DNA from: Albimonas sp963816545
Lineage (GTDB): Bacteria > Pseudomonadota > Alphaproteobacteria > Rhodobacterales > Rhodobacteraceae
Reading direction: 5' to 3'
Assembly (NCBI GenBank): GCA_963816545.1
Contig: CAWFLE010000007.1
Coordinates: 744,001-808,000 of the forward strand
DNA length: 64,000 nucleotides
The position numbers and the translations under genes were made by a program. The notes under the pieces are model-generated. The model searched no databases. It saw only the letters and a program-made list of their open reading frames with translations, and had not been told where the DNA came from. Positions 46,795 to 55,268 of the stretch are shown piece after piece (the first letter of the stretch is position 1; each line of letters begins with the position of its first letter).

Positions 46795-47802
46795 ATGGCG
46801 TATTCACCGCGGACCGCGTCGGTCGAGGTCGAAACGGCGAGACGGAAGGTTTCCTGGGGCGCGATCGTCGCAGGGTCGGTGGTTGCGGTGGCGATCACGA
46901 TCCTGTTGGGCCTGTTCGGCGCAGGGCTCGGCTTCGCCGCTATAGACCCGGCGACGGAGTCGGGCCCGCTGTCCGGGATTTCCACCGGATCGGCCATCTA
47001 CTTCGTGATCGCGCAGCTGATCGCCCTCTTCGCGGGCGGCTTCGTTGCGGCCCGGCTCTCGGAGAACCTTGAGACGGTCAAGGCGGCGCTGCACGGCGTC
47101 ACGGTCTGGGCGGTGGCGACGGTGGTCGCGGTCTGGCTCGGGGCCTCGGCGGCCGGGAGCGTGGCGACCACGGCCTATTCGGCGGTCGGCAACCTCGCTT
47201 CCGCCGCGCGGCAGGCAGCCGGGGCGGTGATCCCCGAAGACGTCGAGCTTCCGGACATGGGGTCGCTGACCTCCATCGACCTGCAGATGCAGGACCTGCC
47301 GCCGGACGTGCGCGACGCGCTGCGCGAGCGGGACCTGACGCTCGACCAGGTCCAGCGGGAACTGCGGACCTCCTTCCGCGACGTGGTCAGCCGGCGGGAG
47401 CAGGCGCGGGCGACGGACGTGGTCACCCAGGCCGCCGCCGACGTGATCCGCAACCCCGGCCAGGCGATGCAGGAGATCGAGCGGGCCGTCGACCGGCTGT
47501 TCGGCGAAGGCGGCGTGATCTCGGACGAGGACCGCGCCGAGCTGGAGACGCAGCTCCAGCAGACGCTGGGCCTTTCGACCGACGAGGCCGCCGCCATGGT
47601 CGACGACTGGGCCCAGCGGGCCGAGCAGGCGGCGCAGTCGGCCGAGGACGCCCTGCAGCAGGCGCGCGAGCAGGCGCTGGAGGCCGCGGGGGCCGCGACC
47701 GACGCGCTGGCGAACGCGGCGTTCTGGGCGTCGCTGGCCTCGCTGCTCGGGCTGATCTCGGCGGCCGCCGGGGCCGCCGTCGGGCGCCGGGACGCCTATT
47801 GA
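46795..47802 (+). CDS. Membrane protein with a long helical mid-region (annotated PhnA-like in relatives)
   Basis: A 335-residue inner-membrane protein with three N-terminal transmembrane helices (about 20-45, 65-85, 100-122) and one near the C-terminus (about 308-330). Between them lie about 170 residues of soluble helix rich in Glu, Gln, Ala and Arg. Proteins of this layout are common in Rhodobacteraceae, where they carry the label PhnA-like protein, but I see no phosphonate enzyme motif and would not infer phosphonate metabolism. GGGAGAG precedes the ATG at 46795. It is the only plus-strand gene between lon and nnrD. Confidence 0.75.
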   Translation: MAYSPRTASVEVETARRKVSWGAIVAGSVVAVAITILLGLFGAGLGFAAIDPATESGPLSGISTGSAIYFVIAQLIALFAGGFVAARLSENLETVKAALHGVTVWAVATVVAVWLGASAAGSVATTAYSAVGNLASAARQAAGAVIPEDVELPDMGSLTSIDLQMQDLPPDVRDALRERDLTLDQVQRELRTSFRDVVSRREQARATDVVTQAAADVIRNPGQAMQEIERAVDRLFGEGGVISDEDRAELETQLQQTLGLSTDEAAAMVDDWAQRAEQAAQSAEDALQQAREQALEAAGAATDALANAAFWASLASLLGLISAAAGAAVGRRDAY

Positions 47803-47806
47803 CGCG

Positions 47807-47836
47807 GAAGGCCCGCCGGGGGTCCGGCGGGCCTTC
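47807..47836. terminator. Bidirectional hairpin between the membrane protein gene and tig
   Basis: GAAGGCCCGCCGG pairs perfectly with CCGGCGGGCCTTC around GGGT, 5 bases after the membrane protein stop and 23 bases from the tig stop. It has no T run but clearly separates the two converging genes. Confidence 0.65.
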
Positions 47837-47858
47837 ACGTTGCGCGGCGGTGCGAGGA

Positions 47859-49205
47859 TCAGGCGGTCGCCTGCTCCTCGGCGTCCAGCGCCTCGAGCTT
47901 GGCCTGAAGCTCGTCCTTGGTCACGGTCTGCTCCTCGACCTTCGCGAGTTCGAGGATGTAGTCGACCACCTTGTCCTCGAAGATGGGGGCGCGGATCTGC
48001 TGCATCGCGCCCTCGTTCTGCTGGACGTAGTCGAAGAACGCCTTCGGCGGCACGTTCATCTGCTGCGCCTGGCGGACGATGGCCTGCATGACCTCCTCCT
48101 GCGTCACCTGGACCTGGGCGCGCTGCCCGGTCTCGGCCAGCAGGAGCCCGAGGCGGACCCGGCGTTCGGCGAGCGTCTTGTGCTCGTCGGAGGGCTCCAC
48201 CTCGCCGTGCTCGTGGCCGTGCACCTCGGGGTGATCCTCGTGCCAGAGCTGATGCGCGATCTGCTTGGCCTCGACCTCCACGAGGGACGGCGGCAGGTCG
48301 AACTTCACCTGCTCGTCCAGCTTGTCGAGGAGCTGGCGCTTGACCAGCGCGCGGGAGGCGACGCCGTACTCGCGGGCGAGCTGCTCGCGGATCTGCCCCT
48401 TGAGGCCCTCGAGGTTCTCGGCGCCGTACTTCTCGGCCAGCGCGTCGTCGATCTCGGCGGCCTTGGGGGCGGCGACGGACTTGCCGGTGACGGCGAAGGA
48501 GGCCTCCTTGCCGGCCAGATTGGCGGCCTGGTAATCCTCGGGGAAGCTGACCTTCACCTCGCGCTGCTCGCCGGCCTTTATGCCGACCAGCTGCTCCTCG
48601 AAGCCGGGGATGAAGGAGCCGGAGCCGAGCACCAGCGGGAAGTCCTCCGCGGAGCCGCCCTCGAACAGCTCCCCGTCGATGGAGCCGGCGAAGTCGATGG
48701 TCACCTGGTCGCCGTCGGCCGCCTCGGCGCCCTCGTCCTTCGGCTCGAAGTCCTTGGCGTTGTCGGCGAGGTTCCGCAGCGCCTCGTCGACGGCGGAGTC
48801 CTCGACCTCGGCCACCGGCTTGTGGAGCTCGATGGCGGCGAAATCGGCTTCGGGGACGTCGGGGAGCTTGTCGTACTCGATCTCGACGTTGAGGTCGTCG
48901 CCCTCGTCGAAGTCCTGGTTGGTGACGCGGATCTGGGGCTGGAGGGCGGGCCGGTCGCCGGTCTCCTCGAAGTGCTTGCGCACGGCGCCGTCCACCGACT
49001 CCTGCACCACCTCGCCCAGCATGGACTTGCCGAACATCTTCTTCAGGAGCGGCAGAGGGGCCTTGCCCTTCCGGAAGCCCTTCATCTGGACGTCGGCGCG
49101 CGCGGCCTCCAGCTTCTCGTTCATCTTGGCTTCGAGCGCGGACGCCGGCACCGTCATGGCGTAGGCGCGGCTGAGACCCTCGGACTTGGTTTCGACGACC
49201 TGCAT
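47859..49205 (-). CDS. tig: Trigger factor
   Basis: A 448-residue ribosome-bound chaperone with peptidyl-prolyl isomerase activity. The ribosome-binding tail with GFRKGKAP (about residues 43-50) is present, then an FKBP-type domain (about 160-245, VTIDFAGSIDGELFEGG and GSFIPGFEEQLVG) and a helical C-terminal domain. A His-rich insertion EDHPEVHGHEHGEVEPSDEH lies near residue 330, unusual but in a variable region. It heads the quality-control block that continues with clpP, clpX and lon. Confidence 0.97.
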   Translation of the reverse strand: MQVVETKSEGLSRAYAMTVPASALEAKMNEKLEAARADVQMKGFRKGKAPLPLLKKMFGKSMLGEVVQESVDGAVRKHFEETGDRPALQPQIRVTNQDFDEGDDLNVEIEYDKLPDVPEADFAAIELHKPVAEVEDSAVDEALRNLADNAKDFEPKDEGAEAADGDQVTIDFAGSIDGELFEGGSAEDFPLVLGSGSFIPGFEEQLVGIKAGEQREVKVSFPEDYQAANLAGKEASFAVTGKSVAAPKAAEIDDALAEKYGAENLEGLKGQIREQLAREYGVASRALVKRQLLDKLDEQVKFDLPPSLVEVEAKQIAHQLWHEDHPEVHGHEHGEVEPSDEHKTLAERRVRLGLLLAETGQRAQVQVTQEEVMQAIVRQAQQMNVPPKAFFDYVQQNEGAMQQIRAPIFEDKVVDYILELAKVEEQTVTKDELQAKLEALDAEEQATA

Positions 49206-49277
49206 TCTGTTCCCTGCTTCTCAAGCGTCAGTCGGTCGGGCGCGCCTTCGCGGCGGCGATCCCTCGGATCGGGGGCC

Positions 49278-49362
49278 TGGTGCGGGCGGAGGGACTTGAA
49301 CCCCCACGCCTTGCGGCACGAGAACCTAAATCTCGCGTGTCTACCGGTTCCACCACGCCCGC
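49278..49362 (-). tRNA. tRNA-Leu (UAG)
   Basis: An 85-base class II tRNA on the minus strand with acceptor GCGGGCG/CGCCCGC, a long variable arm, anticodon loop TTTAGGT with anticodon TAG, T-arm GTTCAAGTC and encoded CCA. It lies 70 bases upstream of tig. Confidence 0.95.
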
Positions 49363-49506
49363 AACGGCCGGCGCCGGGGCTGACCGGCGCGGATTCGGCG
49401 GTTGACTATCAGGCCCCGGAGCGGGGCGCGAGTCGAAACTGACGGGATCCGGCGGCGCCCGCTTCGCGGGCAGGTCCATGCCTCGGCCCGCGCGGGCGCG
49501 CGCGCC

Positions 49507-51045
49507 TCAGGTTCGCCCGGCGAGGGTTCGGAAGACGCGGGGGAGGGCTTCGGGCAGATCCTCGGCGATCAGGCCGGGGCCGAAGGTCAGCGCGGCCTCC
49601 TGATGGAGCCAGGCGGCCGCGGAGGCGGCCTCGAGCGCCGGCAGGCCGCGGGCGAGAAGACCGGCGCAGAGCCCCGCGAGCACGTCCCCGGCGCCGGCGG
49701 TGGCGAGCCAGGGGGTCTCGCGCCCGTAGGCGGCGGAGGCGACGCGGAGGCGGCCCTGCGGGTCGGCGATCACGGTATCGGGGCCCTTGAGGAGGATGAC
49801 GGCGTTCGCGCGGGCGGCGGCCTCCCGCGCGGCGTCGGCGCGGGACCAGGCGGGGCCCCTGGCGGGGCGCTCGGAAAGGCGGTCGGCGAGGTCGGGGAAC
49901 AGGCGGCGGAACTCGCCGGGGTGGGGGGTGAGGATGCAGCGGGGGTCGACCTGGGCGAAGAGGGCGGCGGGGTCGTCCTCGAAGCTGGTGAGGGCGTCGG
50001 CGTCCAGCACCGCCGGCAGGCCGGCGCGGCGGATGGCGGCGACCATGTCGCGCGCGCCCTGCCCCGCGCCGAAGCCCATGCCGAGGCAGATGGCCGTGAG
50101 CTTGGGAAGCTGGTCGAGAGCATCGAACGCCGCCGCGTCCTTCACCGGGCGGAGCATGATCGCGTCGAGACGGGCCGCGTTCTCGATGATCGCGGCGGGG
50201 GGGCAGCCGAGGGTGACGAGGCCGGCGCCGACCCGGAGCGCGCCGCGGGCGGCGAGGCGGGCGGCGCCGCCCCGGCCGACCCCGCCCGAGAGGACCAGCG
50301 CGTGGCCGTGGAGATGCTTGTGGGCGCCGCGGTCGGCCTTGAGGGTGGGAAGGGCGGCGGCGGCGTCGATCAGGCGGGCGGAGCCCTCGGGCGCGGCGGA
50401 GAGGCCGATGTCGGCGACGCGGAGGTCTCCGCAGAACTCGGGGCCCTGGGCGAGGTGGTGGCCGAGGCGGGGGCGGTGGAAGGTCACCGTGAGGGCGGCC
50501 GGAATGACGGCCTCCGAGAGAGGGCGGCCGCTGTCGAGGCAGAGGCCGCTGGGGCCGTCCACCGCCACCACGCGGCCATGGGTGAGGCCGGCGCGGAGCA
50601 GCGCCTCCAGCGGGCGCGCGGCGTCGTCCGGAAGGGCGCGGGTCAGGCCCGTGCCGAAAAGCGCGTCGATCCAGAGGTCGGGCGGCGGGCCGTCCTGGCT
50701 CGGGGGCCAGGGGCGGGGCTCGCCGCCGGCCTCGCGCCAGCGGCGGAGGTTCTCTGCGGCGTCGGGGGACTGGCGGGCGGGGTCGCCGTAGTGGTGGGTC
50801 TCAACCCGCCAGCCGCGGGCGGCGAGGTGGCGCGCGATCACGTAGCCGTCGCCGCCGTTGTTGCCGGGGCCGCACCAGATCACGGCGCGGCGGCGGCCCT
50901 CGTCGAGGTCCGGGCGGCGGCTGTGGATGGCCTCGACCACGCCGCGGCCGGCGCGCTCCATGAGGTCCGCGCCGGTCACGCGGCCCGTCTCCATGGCGGC
51001 GGCCTCCACCGCCCGCATCTCGGCCGCGGTCAGGAGCGGCGTCAT
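49507..51045 (-). CDS. nnrD: Bifunctional NAD(P)H-hydrate epimerase / ADP-dependent NAD(P)H-hydrate dehydratase
   Basis: A 512-residue repair enzyme that restores damaged NAD(P)H. The N-terminal YjeF epimerase domain has CGPGNNGGDGYVIARHL and DALFGTGL; the C-terminal ribokinase-like dehydratase has LTPHPGEFRRL, VILLKGPDTVI and the catalytic TAGAGDVLAG. I chose the ATG at 51045 (MTPLLTAAEMRAVE); the frame is open to 51171 but the extra part is unconserved and lies over palindromic promoter DNA. It is divergent from glnB. GC content is very high even for this window. Confidence 0.94.
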   Translation of the reverse strand: MTPLLTAAEMRAVEAAAMETGRVTGADLMERAGRGVVEAIHSRRPDLDEGRRRAVIWCGPGNNGGDGYVIARHLAARGWRVETHHYGDPARQSPDAAENLRRWREAGGEPRPWPPSQDGPPPDLWIDALFGTGLTRALPDDAARPLEALLRAGLTHGRVVAVDGPSGLCLDSGRPLSEAVIPAALTVTFHRPRLGHHLAQGPEFCGDLRVADIGLSAAPEGSARLIDAAAALPTLKADRGAHKHLHGHALVLSGGVGRGGAARLAARGALRVGAGLVTLGCPPAAIIENAARLDAIMLRPVKDAAAFDALDQLPKLTAICLGMGFGAGQGARDMVAAIRRAGLPAVLDADALTSFEDDPAALFAQVDPRCILTPHPGEFRRLFPDLADRLSERPARGPAWSRADAAREAAARANAVILLKGPDTVIADPQGRLRVASAAYGRETPWLATAGAGDVLAGLCAGLLARGLPALEAASAAAWLHQEAALTFGPGLIAEDLPEALPRVFRTLAGRT

Positions 51046-51120
51046 CGGCGTCCTCGCTTGCTTCTTGCGGGGCCGAGCATCGCGCGGGGGAGGCCGTTCG
51101 GCAATGGCTGCGAAACGCGC

Positions 51121-51140
51121 ATGTTTCGCGCGCGAAACAT
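51121..51140. promoter_or_regulatory. Perfect 20-bp palindrome in the nnrD/glnB divergent region
   Basis: ATGTTTCGCGCGCGAAACAT reads identically on both strands. It lies 75 bases upstream of the nnrD start and 290 bases upstream of glnB. The length and perfection suggest a dimeric regulator's operator. A TATGAT box at about 51148-51153 could be a -10 sequence. No known regulator motif comes to mind. Confidence 0.6.
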
Positions 51141-51234
51141 CGCTTGCGTATGATAAAGCACCCACGCGCATTTTGTTTACGGATATGAACGGCGAGAGGG
51201 CGACCCGTCACGGCCCCCCATGCGCACAGGAATT

Positions 51235-51247
51235 AGGCAAATTGCCT
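51235..51247. promoter_or_regulatory. AGGCAA-A-TTGCCT inverted repeat upstream of glnB
   Basis: AGGCAA and TTGCCT are perfect inverted arms around one base, within less GC-rich DNA. This may be an operator for glnB or nnrD. It does not match the NtrC half-site (TGCACC) well. Confidence 0.4.
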
Positions 51248-51331
51248 TTCCGTTGTGCACTCGCGCCCGAATCGTCCTACGCTCCGCGACGCCGCCCGCG
51301 CCCCCCGTTGCATCGCGCGCGGCGGAGTGCT

Positions 51332-51347
51332 TGGCATACGCCCTGCA
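51332..51347 (+). promoter_or_regulatory. Candidate sigma-54 (-24/-12) promoter of glnBA
   Basis: TGGCAT then CTGCA with the invariant GG (51333-51334) and GC (51345-51346) separated by exactly ten bases, the sigma-54 spacing. It lies about 80 bases upstream of the glnB start. The consensus (TGGCAC-N5-TTGCA) is matched at most positions. I could not find a paired NtrC site. Confidence 0.5.
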
Positions 51348-51427
51348 TAACCGGAAGCGGCGGCCGGGGGCGTCCGCCGCATACGCCGCCCCCGAGACGC
51401 GGACGACACGAGGGAGCCCGGAGGCCC

Positions 51428-51766
51428 ATGAAGAAGATCGAGGCCGTCATCAAGCCGTTCAAGCTCGACGAGGTGAAGGAGGCGCTCCAGGAGATCGGGG
51501 TTCAGGGCCTTTCCGTCATCGAGGCCAAGGGCTTCGGGCGCCAGAAGGGCCATACCGAGCTCTATCGCGGCGCCGAATACGTGGTGGATTTCCTGCCCAA
51601 GATGAAGCTGGAGGTCGTGCTGGACGACGACATGGTGGAGCGCGCCATCGAGGCCATCGTCGCCGCCGCCCGCACCGGCAAGATCGGCGACGGCAAGATC
51701 TTCGTGACCCATGTGGAGCAGGCCATCCGCATCCGCACCGGGGAGGAGGGCGCGGACGCGCTCTGA
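51428..51766 (+). CDS. glnB: Nitrogen regulatory protein PII
   Basis: A 112-residue trimeric signal protein that senses 2-oxoglutarate, ATP/ADP and glutamine status and controls NtrB and GlnE. The uridylylated Tyr51 lies in the T-loop GHTELYRGAEYVVDF, and the B- and C-loops are TGKIGDGKIFV and IRTGEEG. GGAGG precedes the ATG at 51428. It forms the classic glnBA operon with glutamine synthetase 105 bases downstream. The intergenic gap before it (51046-51427, 382 bases) holds a 20-bp palindrome, a smaller inverted repeat and a sigma-54-like promoter. Confidence 0.97.
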   Translation: MKKIEAVIKPFKLDEVKEALQEIGVQGLSVIEAKGFGRQKGHTELYRGAEYVVDFLPKMKLEVVLDDDMVERAIEAIVAAARTGKIGDGKIFVTHVEQAIRIRTGEEGADAL

Positions 51767-51871
51767 CCCCGTCACCCATCCGGGCGGCGCAGGCGGCGCC
51801 GGCCCGACCCCCCGCACCTCCGTTCCGCGCAAGACGAACCGGACGGATCCCACCAAAGGAGAGTAACAGGC

Positions 51872-53281
51872 ATGAGCGACGCCAAATCCGTGCTCAAGAT
51901 GATGAAGGACGAGGAGGTCGAATACGTCGATCTCCGCTTCACCGACCCGCGCGGGAAGCTGCAGCACGTCACCGTCATCAACGACATCGTGGACGAGGAC
52001 TTCCTGACGGAAGGCTTCATGTTCGACGGATCCTCGATCGCGGGCTGGAAGTCCATCGACAAGTCCGACATGAAGCTGATGCCGGACGAGAGCTCGGTCT
52101 ATCTCGACCCGTTCTTCGCCGAGAAGACGCTGTGCGTCCATTGCGACGTGCTCGAGCCCGACACCAACGAGGCCTACGAGCGCGACCCGCGCACCACCGC
52201 CAAGAAGGCGGAGGAGTACCTCAAGTCCTCGGGCATCGGCGACACGTCCTACTGGGGCCCCGAGGCCGAGTTCTTCATTTTCGACAACGTCCGCTACCAG
52301 GTCGCCATGAACAAGGTGTCCTACGAGGTGGACGCGACCGACGGGGCCTGGAACTCGGACACCGAGTACGAGATGGGCAACTCCGGCTTCCGTCCGGGCA
52401 TCAAGGGCGGCTACTTCCCCCTGCCCCCGATCGACCACGCGCAGGACCTGCGCGCCGAGATGCTGTCCACCATGAAGCGGATCGGCATGAAGGTGGACAA
52501 GCACCACCACGAGGTCGCGTCCTGCCAGCATGAGCTGGGGCTGATCTTCGGCGGGCTGACCGAGCAGGCCGACAACATCCTGAAGTACAAGTACATCATC
52601 CAGCAGGTCGCCTCGGCCTACGGGAAGTCGGCGACCTTCATGCCCAAGCCCATCGCGGGCGACAACGGCACCGGCATGCACGTCAACCAGTCGATCTGGA
52701 AGGACGGCAAGCCGCTGTTCGCGGGCGACAAGTATGCGGACCTGTCGAACGAGGCGCTGTGGTACATCGGCGGCATCCTCAAGCACGCCAAGGCGCTGAA
52801 CGCGTTCACCAACCCCTCCACCAACTCCTACAAGCGGCTGATCCCGGGCTTCGAGGCGCCGGTGCTGCTGGCCTACTCGGCGCGCAACCGGTCGGCGTCG
52901 ATCCGCATTCCGTGGACCGAGTCGCCCAAAGCCAAGCGCGTGGAGACCCGGTTCCCGGATCCGTCGGCGAATCCGTATCTGGCGTTCTCGGCGCTGCTGA
53001 TGGCGGGGCTGGACGGGATCAAGAACAAGATCGATCCGGGCGAGGCGGCGGACAAGGATCTTTACGACCTGCCGCCGGAGGAGCTTGCGGGCATCCCCAC
53101 CGTCTGCGGCTCTCTCCGCGAGGCTCTGGGGGCGCTGGAGGACGACTACGAGTTCCTCACCGCCGGCGACGTGTTCACCCGCGACCAGATCGAGGGCTAT
53201 GCGGAGCTGAAGTGGGAGGAGGTCTACGCCTTCGAGCACACCCCGCACCCGGTCGAGTTCAAGATGTACTACTCCTGCTGA
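51872..53281 (+). CDS. glnA: Glutamine synthetase, type I
   Basis: A 469-residue dodecameric enzyme joining ammonia to glutamate. It starts MSDAKSVLKMMKDEEVEYVD. The catalytic and metal motifs are FMFDGSSIAGWK, YWGPEAEFFIFDNVRY, MPKPIAGDNGTGMHVNQS, NPSTNSYKRLIPGFEAPV and RNRSASIRIP. Tyr398 in DKDLYDLPPEE is the usual adenylylation site, so activity should be controlled by GlnE. AAAGGAG precedes the ATG. It is transcribed behind glnB and followed by a strong hairpin. Confidence 0.98.
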   Translation: MSDAKSVLKMMKDEEVEYVDLRFTDPRGKLQHVTVINDIVDEDFLTEGFMFDGSSIAGWKSIDKSDMKLMPDESSVYLDPFFAEKTLCVHCDVLEPDTNEAYERDPRTTAKKAEEYLKSSGIGDTSYWGPEAEFFIFDNVRYQVAMNKVSYEVDATDGAWNSDTEYEMGNSGFRPGIKGGYFPLPPIDHAQDLRAEMLSTMKRIGMKVDKHHHEVASCQHELGLIFGGLTEQADNILKYKYIIQQVASAYGKSATFMPKPIAGDNGTGMHVNQSIWKDGKPLFAGDKYADLSNEALWYIGGILKHAKALNAFTNPSTNSYKRLIPGFEAPVLLAYSARNRSASIRIPWTESPKAKRVETRFPDPSANPYLAFSALLMAGLDGIKNKIDPGEAADKDLYDLPPEELAGIPTVCGSLREALGALEDDYEFLTAGDVFTRDQIEGYAELKWEEVYAFEHTPHPVEFKMYYSC

Positions 53282-53305
53282 GACGCAGGGGTCCGAACAT
53301 GGAAA

Positions 53306-53331
53306 AGGGCGGCGCTTCGGCGCCGCCCTTG
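53306..53331. terminator. Bidirectional terminator between glnA and the coiled-coil gene
   Basis: AAGGGCGGCGC-TTCG-GCGCCGCCCTT, an 11-bp stem with a stable TTCG loop, 25 bases after the glnA stop. On the minus strand it is followed by TTTT, so it also terminates the converging gene. Confidence 0.85.
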
Positions 53332-53353
53332 TTCGTTCGCGGGTGATCGCGGC

Positions 53354-55144
53354 TCAGTTCCCGGCGCGGCGGAAGGCCTGGCCCACGAGCATGTCGCAGT
53401 TCTCGCCGCCCGCGCCGAAGCGGAAGCCGGCGCCGGTCTTGGTGACCATGCAGCGGGCGGGGAATCGCGCGCGGCCGACGTCGCCGGAGACGTCGTCGAG
53501 CACCAGCATGCCCCCCTCCTCGCGCCAGGAGCCGCTGACCCGGCTTTCGGAGCCCTTGCGGGAGAGGACGAAGGCGCCGTCCGGGCCGAAGGCGGCCTCG
53601 AGCTCGGACGACTCGTACTCGCCGGGCCGCACCATCCGCTCGGCGGCGGCGCCCTCCGCGGGCCGGGCCTCGTCGCCGGCGCCCTCGCGGGGCTCGGCGG
53701 CAGGGGCCTGCGGCGCGGCTTCCGGCGCGGACGTCTCGGCGGCGCCGGCCTGCGGGCGCTGCTCGCCCTCGGCCCGGTCGCCTTCGGCGGCGGGGGGCTG
53801 GACGGCGGCGTCCGGGTTGGCCTCGCCGGTCCGCTCCTCGTCGGCCGCGGCCGGCTGCGGGGCGGCCTCGCCCGGAGCCGGCGTGGCGGCCGGGCCGTCG
53901 GCGGGCCGGGACGCTTCGCCGGCGGCCGCGGGCGGCGCCGCCGGAGACCGATCGGCGCCGGACTGCGCGGCGGGGTCCTGCCCGGCCTCCGGACGCTGGG
54001 CGCCGGACTGCGCGGCGCGCTCCTGCCCAGTCCCCGGACGCTGGGCGCCGGACTGCGCGGCGGCGCCCTGCCCGGCCTCCGGACGCTGGGCGCCGGACTG
54101 GGCGGCGGAACCCTGCCCGGCCTGCGCCTCTGGAGGCTGCCCGCCCTCGTCGGAGGCGCTCGGGGTCTTGTCCGAGGAGACCTCGCTCGCCTGATCCTCA
54201 CCCTCGGCCATCGCCGCGCGCGGCGCGGCTTCGTCCTGGCGCGACTGGGCGTCAAGAAGCTGGCGCTCGATCCGGGCGAGCTCCGCGGAGCGGCTCTCCA
54301 CCGCCTCCGACAGCTCGACCACCTGGGCCTGGAGCTGCTGGCGGAGCTGGCGCGCCTGCTCGACATTGGTCGCGAGCGAGTCGCGCTGCTCGGTCAGGGC
54401 GGCGATCTGCTCGGTCAGCGACTGCTGGCGACGGTCGAGCCCGGAGACCTGCTGGCGCATGTCCGCAAGCCGGCTCTCGACCTGCGCAGCCTCCTCGCGC
54501 GCGGCCTGAAGCTCCTGCTGGCGGGTGGAGAGCTCGGAGGTCAGGCTCTCGGCCTCCTGCGACAGCTCCGAGATGGACTGGCGCAGCGCCGCCTCCTGAT
54601 CGCGCGCGGAGACGAGGCGGTCGCTCAGCTCCGCCAGCTCCTCGCGGCTGGAGGCGATCTCCTGCTGGACGGTCCCGAACTCCTCCCGCGCGGTGGAGAG
54701 GCGCTGCTCGGCGGCCTGGGCGCGGCCCTCGGACTCCTGGATGGTCTGGCGGGCGGTGTCGGCCTGCCGGGTCAGGGTCTCGGCCTCGCCGCGCAGGGTC
54801 TGGACCTCGGCGGCGAGCTGCTCGCGCTGGGGGCGAAGCTCGTCGAGCCCGGCCTGGGCCTGCTGGGTCTGGGCGCGCAGGTCCTCAAGCGCGCCGGAGG
54901 CGGCGACCTGCTCGTCGAGCTGCGTCTGCACCTCCTGGCGGGCGGTCTGCAGTTCGACGACCCGGGCCTCGAACGCGTCGCGCTCCGAGTTTCCGGTCCA
55001 CATGAGCCAGATCGCCAGGATCCAGCCCACGGCGGCGATCAGGGCCAGCGCGATGGGCAGGGGTCTCTTCATGCTGTCGGCCAAGGCTGCGTCTCCCGAG
55101 GTAGGTGCGGAGGGCGGCGCCGCGGGCGGCGCTCCGGTCTTCAT
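53354..55144 (-). CDS. Membrane-anchored coiled-coil protein with a repeat-rich linker
   Basis: About 596 residues. A short N-terminus is followed by one transmembrane helix (about 28-50, LPIALALIAAVGWILAIWLM), a long coiled coil (about 54-305, heptads rich in Glu, Gln, Leu), a low-complexity Ala/Pro/Gln/Glu linker (about 310-490) and a small C-terminal beta domain with two cysteines (about 505-596). The linker contains four copies of a 15-residue unit AAQSGAQRPEAGQ plus two. The design (one anchor, periplasmic rod, flexible linker, cap) suggests an envelope-spanning or structural role. I know no family. An alternative start is the Met at 55072, directly before the membrane helix. Confidence 0.72.
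   Translation of the reverse strand: MKTGAPPAAPPSAPTSGDAALADSMKRPLPIALALIAAVGWILAIWLMWTGNSERDAFEARVVELQTARQEVQTQLDEQVAASGALEDLRAQTQQAQAGLDELRPQREQLAAEVQTLRGEAETLTRQADTARQTIQESEGRAQAAEQRLSTAREEFGTVQQEIASSREELAELSDRLVSARDQEAALRQSISELSQEAESLTSELSTRQQELQAAREEAAQVESRLADMRQQVSGLDRRQQSLTEQIAALTEQRDSLATNVEQARQLRQQLQAQVVELSEAVESRSAELARIERQLLDAQSRQDEAAPRAAMAEGEDQASEVSSDKTPSASDEGGQPPEAQAGQGSAAQSGAQRPEAGQGAAAQSGAQRPGTGQERAAQSGAQRPEAGQDPAAQSGADRSPAAPPAAAGEASRPADGPAATPAPGEAAPQPAAADEERTGEANPDAAVQPPAAEGDRAEGEQRPQAGAAETSAPEAAPQAPAAEPREGAGDEARPAEGAAAERMVRPGEYESSELEAAFGPDGAFVLSRKGSESRVSGSWREEGGMLVLDDVSGDVGRARFPARCMVTKTGAGFRFGAGGENCDMLVGQAFRRAGN
53956..54135. repeat. 45-bp tandem repeat (four units) inside the coiled-coil gene
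   Basis: Units begin with CGCCGGACTG at 53956, 54001, 54046 and 54091, an exact 45-base period. Each encodes AAQSGAQRPEAGQ plus two variable residues on the minus strand, so unit changes keep frame. Units differ by a few bases (for example PGTGQ for PEAGQ). Confidence 0.9.
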
Positions 55145-55268
55145 GCAGAACTAGGGCCGGAATGGCGCGGTTCCATCGCGAACGGACGCGGGGGGCGCCA
55201 CGCATTCGGAATTTGCGATTCGCGACGGGGGCGCGCAGGCTGGAGCGCGAGCCGGCGAGGGAGGAACC

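Noticed and set aside
46795..47802. A phosphonate-metabolism role implied by the PhnA-like label
   Set aside because: The protein is a membrane protein with long soluble helices and no phosphonate enzyme motif; the label appears to be inherited.
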